Notes under the pieces: model-generated
Seen by the model: the letters and a program-made list of their open reading frames with translations, nothing else
What the model was told of the DNA's origin: nothing
The model's database searches: none
Assembly (NCBI GenBank): GCA_002392745.1
Contig: DGHR01000001.1
Location: 32,425-51,058, forward strand
Source of the DNA: Bacteroidales bacterium UBA3843
GTDB taxonomy: Bacteria > Bacteroidota > Bacteroidia > Bacteroidales > Paludibacteraceae
Reading direction: 5' to 3'
DNA: 18,634 nt
In this document: positions 12,693 to 18,634 of the stretch, in pieces
Layout: each line of letters begins with the position of its first letter
Numbering within the stretch: position 1 is the first letter of the stretch
Translations under genes and position numbers: made by a program

Positions 12693-13208
12693 CTATGCAT
12701 TCATCGCCTCTTCGAGCGAAGCGCATTTGTCTCCGTGTTTGTTCACCCATCCTATCCGCCGGGCGGGATTGCCGGCCATCAGCGCATAGGCGGGAACATC
12801 CTTGGTCACTACCGAACCGGCGCCTATCATGCAATACTCGCCTAAGGTATGCCCGCAGACTATCGTAGCATTGGCTCCGACGGATACTCCGCGTTGCAGC
12901 ACGGTCTCGCGATACTCGCTCTTGCGGCTGACGGCGGCACGGGGGTTAATCACGTTGGTAAAGACCATGGACGGCCCGAGGAACACATCGTCCTCGCAAC
13001 GCACTCCCGTGTAAACCGACACGTTGTTCTGTATTTTGCAGTTGCGGCCAAGTGTCACACCGGGCGAGATGACGACGTTCTGACCGATATTGCAGTCTTC
13101 GCCTATCACGCAACCACTCATGATATGGCTGAAATGCCATATCTTGGTCCCTCGGCCTATCTGGCATCCTTCGTCCACATAGGATGACTCATGTACAAAA
13201 TACTCCAT
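12693..13208 (-). CDS. Hexapeptide-repeat acetyltransferase, WbpD/WlbB-like
   Basis: A left-handed beta-helix acyltransferase of 171 aa. The closest family I recognise is the N-acetyltransferase acting on UDP-2-acetamido-3-amino-glucuronate (WbpD/WlbB), which makes diacetylated sugars for surface polysaccharides. Matching stretches are HESSYVDEGCQIGRGTKIWHFSHI, CNIGQNVVISPGVTLG, KIQNNVSVYTGV, EDDVFLGPSMVFTNVINPRA, GANATIVCGHTLGEYCMIGAGSVVTKDVP and AGNPARRIGW. I chose the ATG at 13206-13208, four bases after the rseP stop, because similarity starts there. A 14-codon upstream extension would overlap rseP. The other genes of the sugar pathway are not in the window, and the exact substrate is inferred. 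Confidence 0.9.
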   Translation of the reverse strand: MEYFVHESSYVDEGCQIGRGTKIWHFSHIMSGCVIGEDCNIGQNVVISPGVTLGRNCKIQNNVSVYTGVRCEDDVFLGPSMVFTNVINPRAAVSRKSEYRETVLQRGVSVGANATIVCGHTLGEYCMIGAGSVVTKDVPAYALMAGNPARRIGWVNKHGDKCASLEEAMNA

Positions 13209-13212
13209 AATC

Positions 13213-14733
13213 TCAGAAGAACAGTTTGAATATATCGTTTCCGTTTGCAAAAATCAGCAGGGCTAACAGCAACCAGAATCCCACTTCGTTGGCTATCTCC
13301 AGGAAGCGGTCGCTGGGTTTGCGGCGCGTGATAATCTCTACCAGCAGGAACAGGATATACCCGCCGTCCAATGCCGGTATCGGCAAGAAGTTCATGAACG
13401 CCAGTATAACGCTCAGGAATGCCGTCATATGCCAGAAGGCATACCAGCTCCACGCCGCGGGGAACATAGACCCGATGGCTCCGAAGCCGCCGAGAGACTG
13501 CGCTCCTTCCTTGGTAAATACCAGCCGGAACTGTTTCACGTACATGGCCAGGATATTCCACCCGTAGCTGATTCCGGCAGGAATAGACTGCCAGAAATTA
13601 TAATCGGTGTGCTCCAGTTCGAAATAGTTCAGCTGGTTCTTGGGACCAACACCTATTTTCCCTTGGTCGCCGATAAACAGATGCGCTGTTTGCAATGCCC
13701 CGTCGCGGTAATAATCCATCGTAATGGAGTCACACGGATGTTTCTGCAGTTCCTGTGTCACTTGGACGGCACAGGGAGTAGGCACGCCGTCAACGGCGAC
13801 TATACTGTCGCCTTTCACTATACCTGCGAGCTCGGCTGCATTTCCCGGAAGCACGGTATCCACCACAAACGGAATCCATTCCGTCAGCAGCACATAGCGG
13901 CGCTTGGTATAGTTCTTGTCTGCTCTGGCTTTCTCACGCTCTGCCTTGTCAAACGCATTCTGTATAGCGAGATAGCGGGTACCCAGATCTTCGCTCATGG
14001 TCAACTGCACGGTATCGCTGCCGCGGAGAACCATTACATCGCGTTTACCCTCGATGATGATTGCCTGCACGACATCCGACAGTTCCTCCGGTTCTTGCCC
14101 GTCTATAGACAAGATACGGTCTTGCTGCTGAAAACCTTCGTTTTGCAGCACCTCGGAATAATACAGGCCGGTGTTGACGTTGCGCAGTGGCAGACTGTCA
14201 CTCCCGTAATGCCACAACAGGATGGTAAAGATAGCTATGGCACCTATAAAATTGACCAGAATACCGCCTAAGATAATCAGCAGTCTTTGCCATGCCGGTT
14301 TCGAACGGAACTCCCAGTCCTGCGGTTCACTCGGCAGGTCTGATGTCGACTTGGTCTCATCCACCATTCCGGCGATAGCGCAATAACCGCCGAAAGGCAG
14401 CCATCCTATACCCCACTCTGTGTTGTCGGGGTAACGACGCCAGTCATCTTCCGGCAACGCGGACAGCTCTTCATCGGTCATGGGGCGCAAGACCGGATTC
14501 CCCTTCTCGTCTTTGTGCGCCTCTACTGCAGCCGGCTCTACGTTTTTCGCAAAGAATCGGAAACGCCATTTGCCGTTAATCTTCTTCGCGCGAAGAAGAC
14601 TGAACTGCGGGTTGAAGAACATGTAAAATTTCTCCACGCGCACATGAAAAATGCGCGCGAACGTAAAATGGCCCAACTCGTGAATCAGCACGAGAAAACT
14701 GAGGGCTAATATGAGTTGAATGGCTTGAATCAC
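13213..14733 (-). CDS. rseP: RIP site-2 metalloprotease RseP
   Basis: RseP is an inner-membrane zinc protease that cuts transmembrane segments, classically anti-sigma factors in envelope stress and leftover signal peptides. The zinc motif HELGH is at residues 18-22, inside the first helix. A central PDZ-like region includes VVDTVLPGNAAELAGIVKGDSIVAVDG. The second active-site motif NFLPIPALDGGYILF is near the C-terminus. At 506 aa it is about 55 residues longer than the E. coli protein, with the extra length in the periplasmic part. It follows dxr by 33 bases, an association also common in other bacteria. Confidence 0.96.
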   Translation of the reverse strand: MIQAIQLILALSFLVLIHELGHFTFARIFHVRVEKFYMFFNPQFSLLRAKKINGKWRFRFFAKNVEPAAVEAHKDEKGNPVLRPMTDEELSALPEDDWRRYPDNTEWGIGWLPFGGYCAIAGMVDETKSTSDLPSEPQDWEFRSKPAWQRLLIILGGILVNFIGAIAIFTILLWHYGSDSLPLRNVNTGLYYSEVLQNEGFQQQDRILSIDGQEPEELSDVVQAIIIEGKRDVMVLRGSDTVQLTMSEDLGTRYLAIQNAFDKAEREKARADKNYTKRRYVLLTEWIPFVVDTVLPGNAAELAGIVKGDSIVAVDGVPTPCAVQVTQELQKHPCDSITMDYYRDGALQTAHLFIGDQGKIGVGPKNQLNYFELEHTDYNFWQSIPAGISYGWNILAMYVKQFRLVFTKEGAQSLGGFGAIGSMFPAAWSWYAFWHMTAFLSVILAFMNFLPIPALDGGYILFLLVEIITRRKPSDRFLEIANEVGFWLLLALLIFANGNDIFKLFF

Positions 14734-14766
14734 TATGGTTTGGATTTAAATATTACAGATTAAACA

Positions 14767-15930
14767 CTAAACGCCTCTCCCTTCCAGGCACCGCGAGGCT
14801 GTCTCCCGCGCCTCACGGTCGGTTGCGACGTACTCTTCGTAGGACGGACGGGCTATAAACGGCGCACGATGCATGGTCTCGGCGATGATTTCTGACATCT
14901 GCAGGAAGCCGCATCGGTCTTCGCGGAAGGCGAGATTCACCACCTCGTTGGCGGCATTCAGCACACACGGTATGTTTCCGCCGCGGCTCATGGCTTCGTA
15001 GGCGAGCGCCAGATTCGGGAAACGGTCCATGTCTGGTTTCTCAAAGGTCAGATTGCCCAACTGCAACAGGTCGGCACGCGGGAAATCGCTGGCGAGCCGC
15101 TCCGGGAAAGAGAGGGCGTACTGAATAGGAAGCCTCATGTCCGGAGCACCCAGTTGCGCCTTGATGGCGCCGTCGGTAAACTGCACGGCGGAGTGGACGA
15201 TTGACTGCGGATGAACCAGCACTTGGATTTTCTCGACGGGCACGCCAAAGAGCCACTTGGCTTCTATTACCTCGAAGCCCTTGTTCATCATCGTAGCCGA
15301 GTCGATGGTAATCTTGGCTCCCATTTCCCAGTTCGGGTGTTTGAGTGCATCTGCGGCTTTCACGCTCCGCATCTGGTCGAGAGTGAATGTGCGGAAGGGT
15401 CCGCCGCTGGCGGTCAGGAGGATTTTTTCTATCTCGCTGCGGTCTTCTCCCACCAGCGATTGGAAAATAGCACTGTGTTCGCTATCTACGGGGATGATAG
15501 GAGCATGGTATTGCTGTGCCAGTTCACAGATGATTTCGCCGGCGACTACCAGTGTTTCTTTGTTCGCCAGGGCGATAGTCTTGCCCGCTTTGATGGCTTC
15601 GATAGTCGGTTGCAATCCTGCGTAACCTACCATAGCCGCCACGACCACATCGATGCTGGGCATGGTTACCATTTGGGCAATCGCCTCAGCTCCGGCCCAT
15701 ACCTTGATCTCCATATCCGAGAGGGCGGCGCGGAGCTGTGCATACTTGCTCTCGTCGGCGATACAGACCACCTCCGGATGAAACTCGCGGGCCTGCGCCA
15801 CCAGCAAATCCACACTGCGGTGCGCACTGATGGCGTATATCTCATAGCGGTCGGGGTGACGGCGAACCACATCCAGTGTCTGCGTGCCTATCGAACCGGT
15901 ACTGCCTAATATTGCTATTCGTTTCTTCAC
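14767..15930 (-). CDS. dxr: 1-deoxy-D-xylulose 5-phosphate reductoisomerase
   Basis: Dxr converts DXP to 2-C-methyl-D-erythritol 4-phosphate with NADPH and a divalent metal. This is the committed step of the non-mevalonate isoprenoid pathway. The protein has 387 aa. The NADPH loop is GSTGSIGTQTLDVVRRHP (9-26). Metal ligands are Asp149 and Glu151 in PVDSEHSAIFQ, and Glu220 in SATMMNKGFEVIEA. The substrate loop TASGGPFR is at 173-180. All catalytic residues I can check are present. The start is three bases after the M23-like stop, so the two are co-transcribed. Confidence 0.97.
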   Translation of the reverse strand: MKKRIAILGSTGSIGTQTLDVVRRHPDRYEIYAISAHRSVDLLVAQAREFHPEVVCIADESKYAQLRAALSDMEIKVWAGAEAIAQMVTMPSIDVVVAAMVGYAGLQPTIEAIKAGKTIALANKETLVVAGEIICELAQQYHAPIIPVDSEHSAIFQSLVGEDRSEIEKILLTASGGPFRTFTLDQMRSVKAADALKHPNWEMGAKITIDSATMMNKGFEVIEAKWLFGVPVEKIQVLVHPQSIVHSAVQFTDGAIKAQLGAPDMRLPIQYALSFPERLASDFPRADLLQLGNLTFEKPDMDRFPNLALAYEAMSRGGNIPCVLNAANEVVNLAFREDRCGFLQMSEIIAETMHRAPFIARPSYEEYVATDREARETASRCLEGRGV

Positions 15931-15933
15931 TGC

Positions 15934-16767
15934 TTAAAAAGTTATAACTTCCTCGGGATTGACGGGTTTGCCGTCTTTCCACAACTCAAACACAAACTCT
16001 TTCTCGCCTGTTACCAAGCCTAATGTCTCGCCGCCTCTCACCTCTGCTCCGACGTTCTTGAGCACACGGTCCACCTGGCGGTAGATACTGATGTATTGCT
16101 GGTGTTGCACCATGATGGTGGAGGTGTTGTTCCAGTCGCGTTCGATATATACGATGGTTCCCTTGAGCACTGCCTGTATGTTCTCGTTTTGAGCCACCAG
16201 GATATGCACTCCGTATTGGCGGTGTTCGGGTTGCGCGGGTTGGACAATCACCCCTCGTGCCGGACGGTACAGGCGCTGCACGTTCCGTTGCGCTTGACTG
16301 TCGAAGAGCGACAACTGGTCACGCTCCGCCTGCTCGTACTGCGCCATAAATTCTACCGTCGCCTCATTGCGTGTCTCCAGCACTTGGATGCCTTGCACTA
16401 TCTGCAGCGAGTCAAGCGACCGGACGCTGTCGGACTCAATAGTCCCCGCGGTCAGCTGCTTGATGACATCCAGATACTGGCGTTGCAGCGTCAGCGACGA
16501 TTGCAGCGAGTCCACACGGGCGGATTCCTGTATCAGCTGCTGGCGGATGCTCTCGCTGTAGCCGGGCAGCACGTTTCGGATAGGTGTGAAAATAATCAGT
16601 ACGGACAACAATGCCAACAGCAATACAAACAGCAAGGTAAGCACGCTGAAGGTGCCCAAGCCCGTCAGACGGACATGAAACACCTCACGCAGCGTCACAT
16701 CGTCCAGCATTGCCAGACGGTATTTGTGCCGCGCACGTTCCCACCAACTCTCGTTTTTGCTGCTCAT
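15934..16767 (-). CDS. Membrane-anchored M23/LytM-like protein, probably catalytically inactive
   Basis: A 277 aa protein with a cytoplasmic head of about 36 residues, one membrane helix (37-60), a helical, probably coiled-coil region (about 72-165), and a C-terminal LytM/M23-like fold. The zinc site of active M23 peptidases (HxxxxxxxD and HxH) is not intact. Position 188 is His in YGVHI where Asp is expected, and the HxH before FEL is Glu257-Phe-Val259. The fold is otherwise well kept (GTIVYIERDWNNTSTIMVQHQQYISIYRQVDRV, GETLGLVTG, KPVNPEEV). By analogy with EnvC and NlpD it may regulate a cell-wall hydrolase or scaffold the envelope. The ATG directly abuts the fumarase stop (TAAATG). Confidence 0.85.
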   Translation of the reverse strand: MSSKNESWWERARHKYRLAMLDDVTLREVFHVRLTGLGTFSVLTLLFVLLLALLSVLIIFTPIRNVLPGYSESIRQQLIQESARVDSLQSSLTLQRQYLDVIKQLTAGTIESDSVRSLDSLQIVQGIQVLETRNEATVEFMAQYEQAERDQLSLFDSQAQRNVQRLYRPARGVIVQPAQPEHRQYGVHILVAQNENIQAVLKGTIVYIERDWNNTSTIMVQHQQYISIYRQVDRVLKNVGAEVRGGETLGLVTGEKEFVFELWKDGKPVNPEEVITF

Positions 16768-18438
16768 TTATTGATAGATTGTGCAACCCTCGCAGGGTTT
16801 CAGTTGTTTGAAGAAGTCGTTTCCTTTGTCGTCCACCAGGATGAATGCAGGGAAATCCTCCACCTCAATCTTCCAGATGGCTTCCATCCCCAGTTCGGGG
16901 TATTCGACACATTCGATGGACTTGATGTTATTCTGCGCAAGGATGGCCGCAGGGCCTCCAATCGAACCCAGATAGAAACCGCCGTGTTTCTGGCAAGCGT
17001 TGGTCACATCGATAGAGCGGTTGCCCTTGGCGAGCATGATCAGACTGCCGCCGTGCTCCTGAAACTCGTCCACATACGGATCCATACGGCCGGCTGTGGT
17101 CGGACCCATCGATCCGCACGCCATGCCTGCAGGGGTTTTGGCAGGACCCGCATAGTAAATCGGGTGGTTCTTCAGATACTCCGGCATGGGTTCTCCGGCA
17201 TCCAGACGGGCTTTTATCTTCGCGTGTGCGATATCACGGCCCACAATAATCGTGCCGTTCAGGCTCAGGCGCGTACCGATGGGGTATTTCGTCAGAATAG
17301 CGCATACGTCTTTCATCGGTTGGTTCAGGTCAATGCGGACGGCATCGCCCTCGCCGGCCTGACGCAGCTCCGCAGGAATCAGGCTGCCGGGATTGCTGTC
17401 CAGTTTCTCAATCCAGATTCCGTCTTTGTTGATTTTGCATTTGATGTTACGGTCAGCCGAGCAGCTCACGCCCAGACCGATCGGACAGCTCGCGCCGTGG
17501 CGCGGCAGGCGCACTACGCGCACGTCATGAGCCATGTATTTGCCGCCGAACTGTGCACCCAGACCAATCTTGTATGCCTCTTGCAGCAGTTGTTTCTCCA
17601 ACTCTGTGTCGCGGAAGGCGCGGCCGGTCTCATCGCCCGTGGTGGGCAGGCTGTCATAGTAATGCGTGGAAGCCAGCTTCACGGTCAGCAGGTTCTTCTC
17701 TGCGCTCGTGCCGCCGATGACGATTGCAATATGATATGGCGGACAGGCAGCCGTTCCCAGACTCTTCATCTTCTCTACGAGGAACGGAATGAGCGTTCCG
17801 GGGTTCTGGATGCGCGCTTTCGTCTCCTGATAGAGATAAGTCTTGTTGGCCGAACCGCCGCCCTTGGTCACACAGAGGAAACGGTATTCGTTGCCCTCGG
17901 TAGCCTCCAGGTCAATCTGCGCCGGCAGGTTGCATTTGGTGTTCACCTCGTTGTACATGTCCAGCGGAGCGTTCTGGCTGTAGCGCAGGTTGCACTCCGT
18001 GTAGGTGTTGAACACGCCGCGGCTCAGCGCTTCCTCGTCCGACACTTCACGACCTTCGTACATCGTACTTCGTACATTCGTAAATACACACTGTCCTTTC
18101 TCGCCGTGGATGATTGCCGTTCCTGTGTCCTGACACAACGGCAGTTGACCCTTGCAGGCCACTTCCGCGTTGCGCAGGAATGTCAATGCGACATATTTGT
18201 CGTTGGCACTGGCCTCCGGGTCGCGCAGTATCTTCGCCACCTGTTCGTTATGACTGCGGCGGAGCATGAAGCTTACGTCATGAAAAGCCTGTTGAGCCAT
18301 CAGCGTAAGGGCCTCTGGAGCCACTTTCAGTATTTCGTGTCCTTCAAAATTGCCGACCGATACATAGTCCTTGGTCAGCAGGTAATACTCAGTCTCGTCT
18401 TTGCCGAGCTGAAACATCGGTGCATACTTAAATTCCAT
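16768..18438 (-). CDS. Class I [4Fe-4S] fumarate hydratase
   Basis: Catalyses fumarate to malate in the TCA cycle or its reductive branch. The protein is the two-domain single-chain class I type, oxygen-sensitive, 556 aa. Cluster cysteines are Cys102 (LPLCQDTGT), Cys232 (AACPPYHIA) and Cys326 (GVSCSADRN). Spacing is 94 from Cys232 to Cys326, the same as in E. coli FumA as I recall (224 to 318). From Cys102 to Cys232 it is 130 against 119 (105 to 224), so about 11 residues are extra. These correspond to NVRSTMYEGRE, encoded by the repeat at 18055-18082. The gene has its own promoter and heads the leftward unit. The product could equally be labelled FumA or FumB, so I give no symbol. Confidence 0.95.
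   Translation of the reverse strand: MEFKYAPMFQLGKDETEYYLLTKDYVSVGNFEGHEILKVAPEALTLMAQQAFHDVSFMLRRSHNEQVAKILRDPEASANDKYVALTFLRNAEVACKGQLPLCQDTGTAIIHGEKGQCVFTNVRSTMYEGREVSDEEALSRGVFNTYTECNLRYSQNAPLDMYNEVNTKCNLPAQIDLEATEGNEYRFLCVTKGGGSANKTYLYQETKARIQNPGTLIPFLVEKMKSLGTAACPPYHIAIVIGGTSAEKNLLTVKLASTHYYDSLPTTGDETGRAFRDTELEKQLLQEAYKIGLGAQFGGKYMAHDVRVVRLPRHGASCPIGLGVSCSADRNIKCKINKDGIWIEKLDSNPGSLIPAELRQAGEGDAVRIDLNQPMKDVCAILTKYPIGTRLSLNGTIIVGRDIAHAKIKARLDAGEPMPEYLKNHPIYYAGPAKTPAGMACGSMGPTTAGRMDPYVDEFQEHGGSLIMLAKGNRSIDVTNACQKHGGFYLGSIGGPAAILAQNNIKSIECVEYPELGMEAIWKIEVEDFPAFILVDDKGNDFFKQLKPCEGCTIYQ
18055..18082 (-). repeat. In-frame CGTAC repeat inside the fumarase gene
   Basis: On the plus strand, TTCGTACATCGTAC (18055-18068) is followed by TTCGTACATTCGTA (18069-18082), two 14-base units that are nearly alike. 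They encode about NVRSTMYEG, between CVF and the conserved DEEALSRGVFNTYTE. The Cys102-Cys232 spacing supports an insertion of about 11 residues at this point. Confidence 0.7.
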
Positions 18439-18479
18439 TGTATTGTGTTCTTTTTAGTATTTTCCACATAAATAGCGTG

Positions 18480-18510
18480 CAAAGATACTGTTTTTTTTGC
18501 ACATATACAA
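18480..18510 (-). promoter_or_regulatory. Promoter of the fumarase-to-rlmN unit
   Basis: Minus strand: TTG (18508-18510), 20-base spacer, TATCTTTG (18480-18487). The expected start is near 18473, a leader of about 35 bases. I find no other consensus promoter upstream of the seven following genes, which are mostly 0-67 bases apart. One transcript of about 8.5 kb is possible. Confidence 0.8.
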
Positions 18511-18548
18511 GTATTTTCCTCCTTTTTACAAAAAAAATGCAGAAAAAT

Positions 18549-18579
18549 TTGGTCATATCAAAAAAAAGCAGTACCTTTG
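18549..18579 (+). promoter_or_regulatory. tRNA promoter
   Basis: TTG (18549-18551), 20 bases, TACCTTTG (18572-18579). This full-consensus promoter is divergent from the fumarase one, with only about 40 bases between the two -33 elements. Transcription would start near 18586, giving a short leader before the tRNA at 18604. Confidence 0.8.
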
Positions 18580-18603
18580 CACCCGCTTTTGAGAAATAAG
18601 CGA

Positions 18604-18634
18604 GTCTCCCTAGCTCAGTTGGTAGAGCAACTGA
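18604..18634 (+). tRNA. tRNA gene, 5' part, probably tRNA-Lys (cut by window end)
   Basis: The acceptor strand GTCTCCC (18604-18610) is followed by the D-arm signature TAGCTCAGTTGGTAGAGC (box A) and the first anticodon-stem bases CAACTGA. The anticodon lies beyond the window. The 5' half resembles bacterial lysine tRNAs, which continue CTNTTAATCAGT, but this identity is a guess from the visible half. Confidence 0.85.

Noticed and set aside
13209..13250. Upstream 14-codon extension of the hexapeptide acetyltransferase
   Set aside because: It would overlap the end of rseP, and similarity to the family begins at MEYFVHESSYVDEG four bases after the rseP stop.
16096..18471. A 791-codon open frame on the plus strand
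   Set aside because: It is antisense to the fumarase and M23-like genes. Its translation is rich in His, Arg, Gln and Val and resembles no family, while both minus-strand genes are well recognised. It is a shadow of biased codon use.

Overview
The window is chromosomal DNA from a member of the Bacteroidota, most likely order Bacteroidales. The clearest evidence is the promoters. Six sites fit the phylum-specific layout TTG, then exactly 20 bases, then TAnnTTTG. The genes agree: a DUF4293 protein, a Bacteroidota-type YidC of 635 aa, a class I fumarase and CMP-KDO synthesis (so a Gram-negative LPS outer membrane). Start codons lack well-placed Shine-Dalgarno sequences. Coding DNA is close to half G+C, while the intergenic DNA is AT-rich and crowded with short repeats.

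Layout. Bases 1-1009 hold no convincing gene. They contain a leftward promoter, a 5 x 11-base array, a 62-nt hairpin, a near-identical 131/132-bp direct repeat and the mfd promoter. A rightward group follows: mfd (transcription-repair coupling factor), kdsB (CMP-KDO synthetase), deoD (purine nucleoside phosphorylase) and yidC (membrane insertase). Bases 8022-9715 form a small accessory island. It has a leftward SGNH-like protein that has lost its catalytic residues, a leftward 31-codon membrane micro-ORF with its own consensus promoter, a 20-bp-phased operator-like array, and a divergent membrane-anchored LytTR regulator. Bases 9716-10025 hold a strong terminator and a strong rightward promoter with no gene after it. 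From 18438 back to 10026 runs a tightly packed leftward run of eight genes: fumarase, degenerate M23 protein, dxr, rseP, a hexapeptide acetyltransferase, DUF4293, mscS and rlmN. A tRNA gene (probably Lys) begins at the right edge on the other strand.

The genes are mainly envelope and central metabolism: LPS precursor (kdsB), isoprenoid precursor (dxr), membrane insertion and proteolysis (yidC, rseP), osmotic release (mscS), surface sugar acetylation, and the TCA cycle (fumarase).

The two most interesting signals are these. (1) Short repeats of several unrelated sequence families sit in frame inside conserved housekeeping genes (mfd twice, rlmN, fumarase, possibly mscS), and one occupies the start region of rlmN. 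Relatives of the same repeats lie between genes, which suggests a genome-wide, frame-tolerant minisatellite process. (2) A LytTR membrane regulator is divergent from a 31-residue membrane peptide, with an array of GTGAC-type sites at 20-bp steps between them. This looks like a compact, undescribed regulator-peptide module.
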